Of a stretch of DNA of 8,945 nt, positions 1-5,664 are shown in pieces (positions within the stretch are counted from its first letter, which is position 1; the number at the start of each line of letters is the position of its first letter). The notes beneath the pieces were generated by a model that saw only the letters and a program-made list of their open reading frames with translations, was not told the origin of the DNA and did not search any database. The position numbers were made by a program, and so were the translations under genes. The DNA is from Bacillota bacterium (lineage in GTDB: Bacteria > Bacillota > Clostridia > Oscillospirales > Ruminococcaceae). Location of the stretch: NCBI GenBank assembly GCA_029550985.1, contig JAKPGH010000259.1, positions 1 to 8,945 of the forward strand, given 5' to 3'.

Positions 1-1
1 C

Positions 2-880
2 CAACGGGCGGTGGCCGACGCCGCCGAAATGGGGCTTTCCTTTGCTTTTGGCGCCGAGATGGAGTTTTACCTGTTCAAAACCGACGAAAACGGGCTGCCC
101 ACCAAGGTGCCCTACGACCATGCGGGATACATGGATATTGCTCCGGACGACAAGTGCGAAAATATCCGCCGGGAAATTTGCCTGACCTTGTCCCAGATGG
201 GCATACAGCCGGAAACCTCCCACCACGAGGAGGGGCCCGGGCAGAACGAAATTGACTTCCGCTATTCCGACCCCATCACCGCGGCGGACAACGCCATCAC
301 CTTCCGGACGGTGGTCAAGACCATTGCGGCACGAAACGGGCTGGTGGCCGACTTTTCCCCCAAGCCTTTGGCGGATAAAGCCGGCAGCGGCCTGCATATC
401 AATATTTCGGTCAAACATCGCAGCGGAGAGGATTTGCTGCCCTATGTCATCTCCGGCATCATGGAAAAAATACGGGATATCACCGTGTTCCTCAATCCCT
501 GCGAGGACTCCTATATCCGGCTGGGCAACAACAAGGCTCCCGGTTACATCAGTTGGTCCCGGGAAAACCGTTCCCAGCTCATCCGCATTCCCGCCACCCC
601 CTACGATTCCCGCCGGGTGGAACTGCGCTCCCCCGACCCGACAGCAAATCCTTACCTTGCCTTTGCGCTGCTGATTTGCGCCGCAATGTACGGCATTCAA
701 AACAAGCTGCCTTTGCCCGAAAGCTCGGATTTCAACCTGTTCAACGCGCCTATGGAAATCACCTCCCGCTATGCCCGCCTCCCCGCCTCCCTGACCGAGG
801 CCAAGGAGCTTGCCGGCAACAGCGAATTTGTCAAAGCGCATCTGCCCGCCTCCATCGTCGCCGCCTATTGCCGCCGCTGA
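2..880 (+). CDS. glnA: Glutamine synthetase, type I (3' part, start outside window)
   Basis: Catalyses ATP-dependent formation of glutamine from glutamate and ammonia in the cytoplasm. The frame is open to the left edge. The GTG at 11 is internal, so roughly the first third of a ~440-residue protein is missing. What remains is the catalytic barrel. Visible motifs, in order, are FGAEMEFYLF (metal-binding glutamate strand), NEIDFRYSDP, GSGLHINIS with the conserved active-site histidine, NRSQLIRIP with the phosphate-binding arginine, and ELRSPDPTANPYLAF near the C-terminus. These are standard glutamine synthetase signatures. The stop at 878-880 is followed 40 bases later by the ANTAR regulator gene, so the two are probably co-transcribed. 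In clostridia an ANTAR protein next to glnA (NitR in solventogenic species) is known to go with nitrogen control. The family call is secure; the exact subtype is not. Confidence 0.96.
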   Translation, partial: QRAVADAAEMGLSFAFGAEMEFYLFKTDENGLPTKVPYDHAGYMDIAPDDKCENIRREICLTLSQMGIQPETSHHEEGPGQNEIDFRYSDPITAADNAITFRTVVKTIAARNGLVADFSPKPLADKAGSGLHINISVKHRSGEDLLPYVISGIMEKIRDITVFLNPCEDSYIRLGNNKAPGYISWSRENRSQLIRIPATPYDSRRVELRSPDPTANPYLAFALLICAAMYGIQNKLPLPESSDFNLFNAPMEITSRYARLPASLTEAKELAGNSEFVKAHLPASIVAAYCRR

Positions 881-920
881 CGCCACTTGCATTGCCCATT
901 TGATAGGAAGGAGGAGCTGT

Positions 921-1505
921 ATGGTTTTTCGGGACCGCACCTACGCTGTGCTCATTGCATCATCCGTCGAAAAATTTAACGACACCATAACTGCTCTTCT
1001 TCCTTCCACCGATTTCCACCCCATATCGACGGTGAGCAGCGCGGGAGAAGCACGGCGAATGCTGCAAGACCGGACCTACGACCTGGTCCTCATCAACACT
1101 CCGCTGCCGGATGAGTTCGGCAACCGGCTTGCCATGGATATCTGTTCCTCCAGCGGCGCCGGCGTTCTGCTGTTTGTCAAACACGAACTGTACGACGACG
1201 TGTACGCCAAAGTGATGGAAGCGGGCGTCATGGTGATATCCAAGCCCACGTCCTCCCAAATGATTACCCAAACCCTGCGGATTGTGTGCGCCGCTCGGGA
1301 ACGGCTTAGAAACATGGAGAAAAAGCAGGCCACCGTGGAAGACAAAATCCAGGAAATTCGGATTGTGAACCGGGCCAAATGGCTGCTCATCGAATGCCTG
1401 AACATGACCGAGGCCGACGCCCACAAGTACATCACCAAACAGGCCATGGACATGCGGATTTCCAAGCGGGAGGCCGCCGAAAACATTATCAAAGCCTATT
1501 CTTAA
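921..1505 (+). CDS. ANTAR-domain antiterminator with degenerate receiver domain (NitR-like)
   Basis: A 194-residue RNA-binding regulator. ANTAR proteins bind paired hexaloop RNA hairpins and prevent transcription termination. The ATG at 921 is chosen because AAGGAGGAG lies 5-8 bases upstream; longer in-frame extensions overlap the glutamine synthetase gene. Residues 1-120 form a receiver-like domain with the fold pattern of response regulators and the conserved lysine-proline (K108-P109). However, the phospho-acceptor position in LVLINTPLPDEFG is Asn59, and the usual N-terminal acidic pair is Ser14-Ser15, so phosphorylation is unlikely. A charged, probably coiled-coil linker spans about 123-147. 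The ANTAR domain spans about 140-193, with RAKWLLIECLNMTEADAH and the final helix KREAAENIIKAY. By context it is expected to regulate nitrogen genes such as glnA. The signal it senses is not visible; direct interaction with glutamine synthetase is one possibility. Confidence 0.93.
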   Translation: MVFRDRTYAVLIASSVEKFNDTITALLPSTDFHPISTVSSAGEARRMLQDRTYDLVLINTPLPDEFGNRLAMDICSSSGAGVLLFVKHELYDDVYAKVMEAGVMVISKPTSSQMITQTLRIVCAARERLRNMEKKQATVEDKIQEIRIVNRAKWLLIECLNMTEADAHKYITKQAMDMRISKREAAENIIKAYS

Positions 1506-1512
1506 TTTTGTA

Positions 1513-1542
1513 TTGACAAGTACCCCGCCGGTAGGATAAGAT
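1513..1542 (+). promoter_or_regulatory. Candidate sigma-A promoter for pyrG
   Basis: A perfect -35 box TTGACA (1513-1518) is followed after 18 bases by TAAGAT (1537-1542), a 4/6 match to the -10 consensus. Transcription would begin near 1549-1550, just upstream of the leader hairpins. It begins only 8 bases after the ANTAR stop codon. Confidence 0.6.
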
Positions 1543-1549
1543 AGTTGAA

Positions 1550-1567
1550 GTGAACAAGGGCGTTCAT
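1550..1567 (+). promoter_or_regulatory. Candidate antiterminator hairpin in pyrG leader
   Basis: A 6-bp stem (1550-1555 with 1562-1567, one G-U pair) closes a six-base loop AAGGGC (1556-1561). Its 3' arm is the beginning of the 5' arm of the downstream terminator, so the two structures exclude each other. The loop has A at position 1 and G at position 4, the known signature of ANTAR-binding hexaloops. I could not find the second hairpin normally required upstream of it, so the ANTAR link is only suggestive. Confidence 0.4.
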
Positions 1568-1606
1568 CTGGGATTAGTGTCTCCGGATGGGCGCTTTTTC
1601 TATTTT
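1560..1606 (+). terminator. Intrinsic terminator / attenuator before pyrG
   Basis: A 12-bp stem pairs GCGTTCATCTGG (1560-1571) with CCGGATGGGCGC (1583-1594), including three G-U pairs and an 11-base loop. TTTTTC and TATTTT follow. It lies downstream of the candidate promoter and upstream of the pyrG ribosome binding site, which suggests attenuation of pyrG. It would also stop readthrough from the glnA-ANTAR unit. Bacillus subtilis pyrG is known to be attenuated by reiterative G addition at a GGGC start. Here GGGC (1558-1561) lies about 8 bases past the predicted start, so that mechanism does not fit simply. Confidence 0.75.
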
Positions 1607-1624
1607 GGCGGGAGGTTTGGCAAT

Positions 1625-3247
1625 ATGACGAAGTATATTTTTGTAACCGGCGGCGTGGTGTCGGGACTGGGCAAGGGGATTACGGCTGCATCCCTGGGAA
1701 GGCTGTTGAAAATGCGGGGGCTAAAGGTGGCGGCTCAGAAGCTGGACCCATACATCAATGTGGACCCGGGCACCATGAGCCCCTATCAGCACGGAGAGGT
1801 GTTTGTGACGGAGGACGGCGCCGAAACCGACCTGGATTTGGGCCATTACGAGCGCTTTATTGACGAGGATTTGAACAAATACTCCAACCTCACCACCGGT
1901 AAAGTTTATTGGAACGTGCTGAACAAAGAGCGCCGGGGAGAATATCTTGGCTCCACGGTGCAGGTCATTCCCCACATCACCAATGAAATTAAGGAATTTA
2001 TTTACCGGGTGGGCAAACAGTCGGGGGCGGACATCGTCATCACCGAAATTGGCGGCACCATTGGTGACATCGAAAGCCAGCCCTTCATCGAGGCGGTTCG
2101 TCAAATCTCCCTGGAGGTTGGGAAGGAAAACAGCCTTTTCATTCACGTCACCCTTGTCCCCTACCTGAAAGGCTCCCACGAGCACAAATCCAAACCCACC
2201 CAGCACTCGGTCAAGGAGCTGCAGGGCATGGGAATTGCCCCGGACATCATTGTGCTGCGCAGCGACGAACCCATCACCGATGAGAGCATCTTCCGAAAAA
2301 TTGCGCTCTTCTGCAACGTCAAGCCGGACTGCGTCATCGAAAACCGCACCGTCTCCTGCCTTTACGAGGCACCGCTGATGCTGGAGCAATCCAACTTTTC
2401 GGGGGTGGTTTGCAGAGAGCTGAACCTGGACGCGCCAAAGCCGGATTTAACCGAATGGGAAGCCATGGTTCAACAGATTAAAAGCGCCGACGTAACCGTT
2501 ACCATCGGGCTGGTGGGCAAGTACACCCAGCTGCACGACGCCTATCTGTCGGTGGCGGAGGCCCTGCGCCACGCCGGATATGCCCATCACGCCAAGGTGG
2601 AAATTCAGTGGATTGACTCGGAAACGCTGACCCCGGAAAACGTAGGGGAAATTTTGTCCCGTCTGGACGGCATTCTGGTGCCGGGAGGGTTCGGCAACCG
2701 AGGCATCGAAGGAATGGTTCTGGCGGCTCAATATGCCAGAGAGCATCACGTACCCTACTTCGGCATCTGTTTGGGAATGCAGATTGCGGTCATCGAATTT
2801 GCCCGCCATGTGGCAGGAATTCCGGACGCCAACTCCGGAGAGTTCGACGAGCTCTGTCAAAACAAAGTCATCGACTTTATGCCGGGACAAAGCGACTCCA
2901 TCGACAAGGGGGGCACCCTTCGTCTGGGCGCATACCGCTGCGACATTCAAAAGGGCACCACCATGGAAAAATGCTACGGCACCGACCACATCCTGGAACG
3001 CCACCGTCACCGCTACGAATTTAACAACCAGTACAGGGAAAAATTGTCCGCGGCGGGGCTTACCATCAGCGGGCTTTCTCCGGACAGAAAGCTGGTGGAA
3101 ACCGTGGAGCTGACCGACCGGCCGTTTTTTGTGGGGGTTCAATTCCATCCGGAATTTAAATCCCGCCCCAACAAGCCCCATCCGCTGTTCAAAGGCTTTA
3201 TTGGAGCTTCTTTAATGTTTCGGGAGGGCAAACATTCACCATTCTAA
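1625..3247 (+). CDS. pyrG: CTP synthase (glutamine-hydrolysing)
   Basis: Converts UTP to CTP using ATP and glutamine-derived or free ammonia; the last step of de novo CTP synthesis. The ATG at 1625 gives a 540-residue protein beginning MTKYIFVTGGVVSGLGKG, the canonical PyrG N-terminus. GGAGG lies at 1611-1615. An upstream in-frame GTG at 1550 would add 25 residues encoded by the leader hairpins and is rejected. The synthetase domain covers about residues 1-265, with the P-loop lysine K17 and EIGGTIGDIE at 141-150. The class I glutamine amidotransferase domain covers about 295-535, with nucleophile Cys382 in GICLGMQ and His508/Glu510 in QFHPEF. All key residues are present and the length is normal for the family. 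Expression is probably controlled by the promoter and attenuator upstream. nadE follows after 33 bases and may be co-transcribed. Confidence 0.99.
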   Translation: MTKYIFVTGGVVSGLGKGITAASLGRLLKMRGLKVAAQKLDPYINVDPGTMSPYQHGEVFVTEDGAETDLDLGHYERFIDEDLNKYSNLTTGKVYWNVLNKERRGEYLGSTVQVIPHITNEIKEFIYRVGKQSGADIVITEIGGTIGDIESQPFIEAVRQISLEVGKENSLFIHVTLVPYLKGSHEHKSKPTQHSVKELQGMGIAPDIIVLRSDEPITDESIFRKIALFCNVKPDCVIENRTVSCLYEAPLMLEQSNFSGVVCRELNLDAPKPDLTEWEAMVQQIKSADVTVTIGLVGKYTQLHDAYLSVAEALRHAGYAHHAKVEIQWIDSETLTPENVGEILSRLDGILVPGGFGNRGIEGMVLAAQYAREHHVPYFGICLGMQIAVIEFARHVAGIPDANSGEFDELCQNKVIDFMPGQSDSIDKGGTLRLGAYRCDIQKGTTMEKCYGTDHILERHRHRYEFNNQYREKLSAAGLTISGLSPDRKLVETVELTDRPFFVGVQFHPEFKSRPNKPHPLFKGFIGASLMFREGKHSPF

Positions 3248-3280
3248 CCGGCAAAGTTATAAGGGGAAGGAGTACACACC

Positions 3281-4012
3281 GTGAGAGACTACGCGCAAGA
3301 ATTTGAAAACAGGGTACAATTCATCAAAGACCTGCTGCGGGAAAGCGGCACGACCGGCATTGTCTACGGCAACAGCGGCGGAAAGGATTCGGCGCTGGTG
3401 GGAATTCTCTGCAAGGCGGCCTGCGAGAATACTGTCGGCGTCATTATGCCCTGCAGTTCCAAGCGCAACTACGGCATCGATATGCAGGACGCCAACACCG
3501 TCGCCTACCAGTACCAAATTGAAACCCGCACCGTAGACCTTTCCCCGGTGAAGGAGGCGGCCATTGCGCAGCTTCGCTCCGTCATTTCGTTAAACCAGCA
3601 GGCACTTTCCAACCTGGCGCCGCGGCTGCGGATGCTGACCCTCTACGCCATCGCCGCCGCAGAAAACCGTCTGGTGGCGGGTACCGGCAACCGCAGCGAA
3701 GCCTATGTGGGTTACTTTACCAAGTGGGGCGACGGGGCCCACGATTTCAACCCCATCGCCGATTTGACGGTGACGGAAATTTACGAGTTTCTCCGCTTTT
3801 TAAAAGCTCCCGAATGTATCCTGAACAAAGCCCCTTCGGCTGCTTTGTATGACGGGCAAACCGACGAAGGGGAAATGGGACTTACCTATCGGGAACTGGA
3901 CCATTACCTTTTGACAGGCGAAGGAGACAGCCAAACCATTGCCGCCATCGAGCGCCTTCACAGTTTAAGCGAACACAAGCGCAGCGGCATCGTCGTCTTT
4001 CAAAAAGTTTAA
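3281..4012 (+). CDS. nadE: NAD synthetase, ammonia-dependent
   Basis: Adenylates and amidates nicotinic acid adenine dinucleotide to give NAD in the cytoplasm. The protein is 243 residues, the length of the ammonia-dependent form. It has no glutaminase domain, so it must use free ammonia. The start is GTG at 3281, supported by GGGGAAGGAG at 3263-3272. The ATP-pyrophosphatase loop is SGGKDS at 32-37, within GNSGGKDSALVG. Other family blocks are GTGNRSE at 134-140, GYFTKWGDGAHDFNPIADL, and DGQTDEGEMG starting at Asp191. No active-site gap is apparent. The gene starts 33 bases after pyrG, with no promoter-like sequence I can see between them. Its dependence on ammonia fits a position beside glutamine synthetase and pyrG. 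Confidence 0.97.
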   Translation: MRDYAQEFENRVQFIKDLLRESGTTGIVYGNSGGKDSALVGILCKAACENTVGVIMPCSSKRNYGIDMQDANTVAYQYQIETRTVDLSPVKEAAIAQLRSVISLNQQALSNLAPRLRMLTLYAIAAAENRLVAGTGNRSEAYVGYFTKWGDGAHDFNPIADLTVTEIYEFLRFLKAPECILNKAPSAALYDGQTDEGEMGLTYRELDHYLLTGEGDSQTIAAIERLHSLSEHKRSGIVVFQKV

Positions 4013-4018
4013 CCTGCC

Positions 4019-4040
4019 GGAATCTGCTCAAATGCATTCC
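4019..4040 (+). terminator. Weak hairpin after nadE
   Basis: GGAAT (4019-4023) pairs with ATTCC (4036-4040). The stem continues through a two-base bulge with GC/GC, leaving a six-base loop. Only a broken T-run follows (ACTTTTCCTT at 4048-4057). It could end the pyrG-nadE message, but it is a poor terminator by sequence. Confidence 0.3.
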
Positions 4041-4054
4041 ACGAATACTTTTCC

Positions 4055-4083
4055 TTGTGTTTGCCCCCTGAACGGCGTATACT
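4055..4083 (+). promoter_or_regulatory. Candidate promoter for the small acetyltransferase gene
   Basis: TTGTGT (4055-4060), 17 bases, then TATACT (4078-4083). The -10 box matches consensus at 5 of 6 positions; the -35 box matches only TTG plus spacing. Transcription would begin near 4090, directly before the ribosome binding site, so the leader would be very short. Confidence 0.5.
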
Positions 4084-4104
4084 AAAGCTTAAGAGGTGAT
4101 CAAC

Positions 4105-4374
4105 ATGAAATTTCAGGAAAAGCCCGGTCATATCTTCCTCACCGATGATTCCGGAAAGATGCTGGCGGAAGTTACCTTTCCCACTTCCGGCGACGGGGTC
4201 GCCGTCATCAATCACACCTTTGTGGACCCTTCGCTGCGCGGACAGGGCGTTGCAGACAAACTGCTTTCCGCTGCGGTTAAACAAATCCGCTCCAACAACC
4301 TCAAAGCTCGTCCAACCTGCTCTTACGCCGTTCAATGGTTTCAACGCCATCCGGAACATGCCGATTTGCTTTAA
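4105..4374 (+). CDS. Small GNAT-family N-acetyltransferase (YjdJ/NATD1-like)
   Basis: An 89-residue single-domain protein. It matches the short GNAT group typified by bacterial YjdJ and animal NATD1, which keeps only the acetyl-CoA-binding core. The motif HTFVDPSLRGQGVADKLL covers residues 37-54, with RGQGVA (45-50) being the pyrophosphate-binding loop. The C-terminal TCSYAVQWFQRHPEHADLL also fits the group, which has a conserved cysteine here (Cys72). ATG 4105 is chosen because AAGAGGTGAT lies six bases upstream; the GTG at 4096 lies inside that ribosome binding site. The gene has its own candidate promoter and a strong terminator, so it is probably a single-gene unit. The substrate is unknown; a cytoplasmic location is expected. 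Confidence 0.87.
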   Translation: MKFQEKPGHIFLTDDSGKMLAEVTFPTSGDGVAVINHTFVDPSLRGQGVADKLLSAAVKQIRSNNLKARPTCSYAVQWFQRHPEHADLL

Positions 4375-4375
4375 C

Positions 4376-4401
4376 GCCTCCTTCGGGAGGCTTTTTATTT
4401 T
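4376..4401 (+). terminator. Intrinsic terminator after acetyltransferase gene
   Basis: GCCTCC (4376-4381) and GGAGGC (4386-4391) form a perfect 6-bp stem closed by a TTCG tetraloop. TTTTTATTTT follows. It begins one base after the stop codon. This is a textbook Rho-independent terminator. Confidence 0.95.
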
Positions 4402-4452
4402 CTGCCGAATAAAACCCGCTTTTGGAATTATGCTAATGGCGAGGTGATGACT

Positions 4453-4596
4453 GTGGACCCCAAAAACAAAAAAATTCCCCGCGACGGGGACTTGGATCGG
4501 CCCATTCCCGAAGACATTTACCCGGTAATCGACACGGATTTAGGAAGAGACAATGTGGAAAACGACATCCCCGCCGCCGATTTGCAGGACTTGTAA
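4453..4596 (+). CDS. Small acidic protein of unknown function (47 aa)
   Basis: I do not recognise this protein. It begins at GTG 4453 and reads MDPKNKKIPRDGDLD, ending with AADLQDL and TAA at 4594-4596. It is short, with a basic head followed by a strongly acidic, proline-containing body and no membrane segment, cysteine or histidine. GAGGTGAT at 4441-4448 is spaced five to six bases from the GTG, which favours it over the in-frame ATG at 4447 (49 residues). Support for it being real comes from its good ribosome binding site, its position between two strong terminators with no other gene, and a TATGCTAATG element at 4429-4438 that resembles the TATACTAAAG in front of the neighbouring acetyltransferase gene. 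It could be an intrinsically disordered regulator or a stress peptide; that is a guess. Confidence 0.65.
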   Translation: MDPKNKKIPRDGDLDRPIPEDIYPVIDTDLGRDNVENDIPAADLQDL

Positions 4597-4601
4597 GGCT
4601 C

Positions 4602-4632
4602 AGCCGTCGAAATTCGACGGCTATTTTATTTT
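4602..4632 (+). terminator. Intrinsic terminator after the 47-aa gene
   Basis: AGCCGTCG (4602-4609) and CGACGGCT (4615-4622) form a perfect 8-bp stem with loop AAATT. ATTTTATTTT follows. It starts six bases after the stop codon, which supports the small gene as a real transcription unit. Confidence 0.93.
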
Positions 4633-4661
4633 CTTACCGGGAAAGGATAATGCAAACTGGT

Positions 4662-4696
4662 CAAAGCGCCCAACCATACGGTATGTGGGCGCTTTG
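4662..4696 (+). terminator. Long terminator-like hairpin in a gene-free stretch
   Basis: CAAAGCGCCCA (4662-4672) pairs perfectly with TGGGCGCTTTG (4686-4696). Inside, CATA/TATG forms a further short stem with loop CGG, after a two-base bulge (AC). Only a broken T-run (TTCTATT) follows. It is either a second terminator behind the 47-aa gene or the end of an unseen small RNA. From 4597 to 4921 I see no credible gene; this hairpin, the previous terminator and the repeat at 4811-4871 are all it holds. Confidence 0.55.
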
Positions 4697-4810
4697 TTCT
4701 ATTGGAAAGACCAACAAAAGGGAAAAGAGAGAAAAGAAAAATATTAACAAGGAATTATGATTATATGCTAAATTCAAACAAGATTTTTTGTTGCAGTTTC
4801 TTCAAGATTA

Positions 4811-4871
4811 TTGCAAACCAGATAAAAAAGTTAAAATGTAGCGGCGGCAAATTAGACCAGTTATAATGTAG
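4811..4871 (+). repeat. Degenerate direct repeats, possible mobile-element scar
   Basis: Two 13-base copies differing at one base lie exactly 30 bases apart: AGTTAAAATGTAG (4829-4841) and AGTTATAATGTAG (4859-4871). Each is preceded by a similar GCAAA...CCAG segment (4813-4821 and 4847-4860). They lie in AT-rich DNA unlike the flanking genes. The wording resembles the repeated ends of IS21-type elements as I remember them, but no transposase or matching other end is in view. Confidence 0.35.
4862..4867 (+). promoter_or_regulatory. Candidate -10 box for the lipoprotein-permease operon
   Basis: A perfect TATAAT lies 55 bases upstream of the lipoprotein ATG, inside the second repeat copy. No good -35 box sits at 16-18 bases upstream, so the promoter is either activator-dependent or not real. 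It is the best candidate in the 4697-4921 region. Confidence 0.35.
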
Positions 4872-4921
4872 ATAAATTAACAGTATCTTACCATTGAAAA
4901 ATGAAAGGAGTTCATACCGTT

Positions 4922-5593
4922 ATGTTCCAGAAGAATATATCCATAATTATTGCCCTGTGCCTGCTTGTCAGCTTCATCCTCACCGCTTGCAATCAACAGA
5001 ATTCTGCTCCTGCTTCTCAATCCGCATCCCAGGCTCCTTCTGTGTCCGAAGCCCAGCCTGAGAGTCAGGCTGCCGAGGAATCCACCGACAGCAACAGTTC
5101 CGCAGTCTTTAACAAAGTATGCGAAGGTCCCTTTCTCGTAACCTCCGTTGGACAGAGCGCCGACGCTGCCATGGTGGAAGCCATGCTGAAAAAACTGGGG
5201 GCAGACTTTACCTTCAACGCCGCAGCCACCGCCGACGATGTTGCCGCCGCCGGCACCGTCATCGTTGCCGCCGGAGCCAGCAGTAAGGGACTGGGCGCAG
5301 CCGGCATCTCCGTCGAGCAAGAACTGGCACGCGCTGACGAAATGCTCAATGCCGCCAAGGAAAACGGGGCTGTCATCATTGCCATGCACATCGGCGGTTC
5401 TGCCCGCCGCGGTGAGCTTTCCGACCAGTTTAGCGACAAAGTGTTTGCGTACGCCGACTACATCATTATGGTGGAGGATGGAGACCAGGACGGGAAATAC
5501 TCCACCTTTGCCCAGGAGAACAACATTCCACTGACCTTTGTAAAATCGGCTGCCGAAGCCACTAATCCTCTGAAGGATGCTCTTGGTTTATAA
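4922..5593 (+). CDS. Lipoprotein resembling the DUF6305 family, likely transporter partner
   Basis: A 223-residue predicted lipoprotein. The start ATG 4922 follows AAAGGAG (4904-4910) at 11 bases; ATG 4901 lies before that site and is less likely. The signal peptide is residues 1-22, with lipobox L20-T21-A22 and the lipidated Cys23. A Ser/Gln/Ala/Glu-rich linker runs to about residue 50. The folded domain (about 51-223) starts with GPFLVTSVGQSADAAMVEAML and contains SSKGLGAAGI and AMHIGGSARRGELSD, a pattern I recall as the uncharacterised DUF6305 family; the family number is from memory. Its alternating strands and helices suggest an alpha/beta fold. The gene directly precedes the DctM-like permease, so it may capture substrate for it or act as an accessory subunit. 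It would act on the outer face of the membrane. Confidence 0.82.
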   Translation: MFQKNISIIIALCLLVSFILTACNQQNSAPASQSASQAPSVSEAQPESQAAEESTDSNSSAVFNKVCEGPFLVTSVGQSADAAMVEAMLKKLGADFTFNAAATADDVAAAGTVIVAAGASSKGLGAAGISVEQELARADEMLNAAKENGAVIIAMHIGGSARRGELSDQFSDKVFAYADYIIMVEDGDQDGKYSTFAQENNIPLTFVKSAAEATNPLKDALGL

Positions 5594-5616
5594 TTGACTT
5601 AGCACCTTTACTAAAC

Positions 5617-5637
5617 AAGACAAGCAAACTTGTTTTT
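5617..5637 (+). other. Intercistronic hairpin between lipoprotein and permease genes
   Basis: ACAAG (5620-5624) pairs with CTTGT (5629-5633) around loop CAAA; three weaker outer pairs extend it to 5617-5636. A TTTTT run ends at 5637. It is short and AT-rich, so at most a partial terminator, which could lower permease output relative to the lipoprotein. Confidence 0.4.
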
Positions 5638-5664
5638 CTGAAAGAGGAAATGGAGGAACGGCCT

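Noticed and set aside
810..920. Upstream extension of the ANTAR protein starting at 810
   Set aside because: It overlaps the end of glutamine synthetase in another frame, and ATG 921 has an excellent ribosome binding site and the normal domain start.
1556..1561. Bacillus-type GGGC reiterative start for pyrG
   Set aside because: GGGC at 1558-1561 is about 15 bases past the best -10 box, and the pyrimidine-rich antiterminator target of the known system is not visible in the stem.
1550..1624. In-frame GTG extension of CTP synthase by 25 residues
   Set aside because: The extension is encoded by the leader hairpins, has no ribosome binding site of its own, and the protein from ATG 1625 begins with the canonical family N-terminus.
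4553..4747. 64-residue frame across the region after the 47-aa gene
   Set aside because: It runs through two strong hairpins and overlaps the 47-aa gene; it has no ribosome binding site and no protein-like pattern.
4877..5389. Minus-strand frame opposite the lipoprotein gene
   Set aside because: Glycine- and histidine-rich composition typical of an antisense shadow of a GC-rich gene. The same applies to the other long minus-strand frames opposite pyrG, the permease and the hydrolases.
5594..5617. TTGACT at 5594-5599 as a promoter for the permease
   Set aside because: No -10 element lies at 16-18 bases; the nearest similar sequences are 9-12 bases away.
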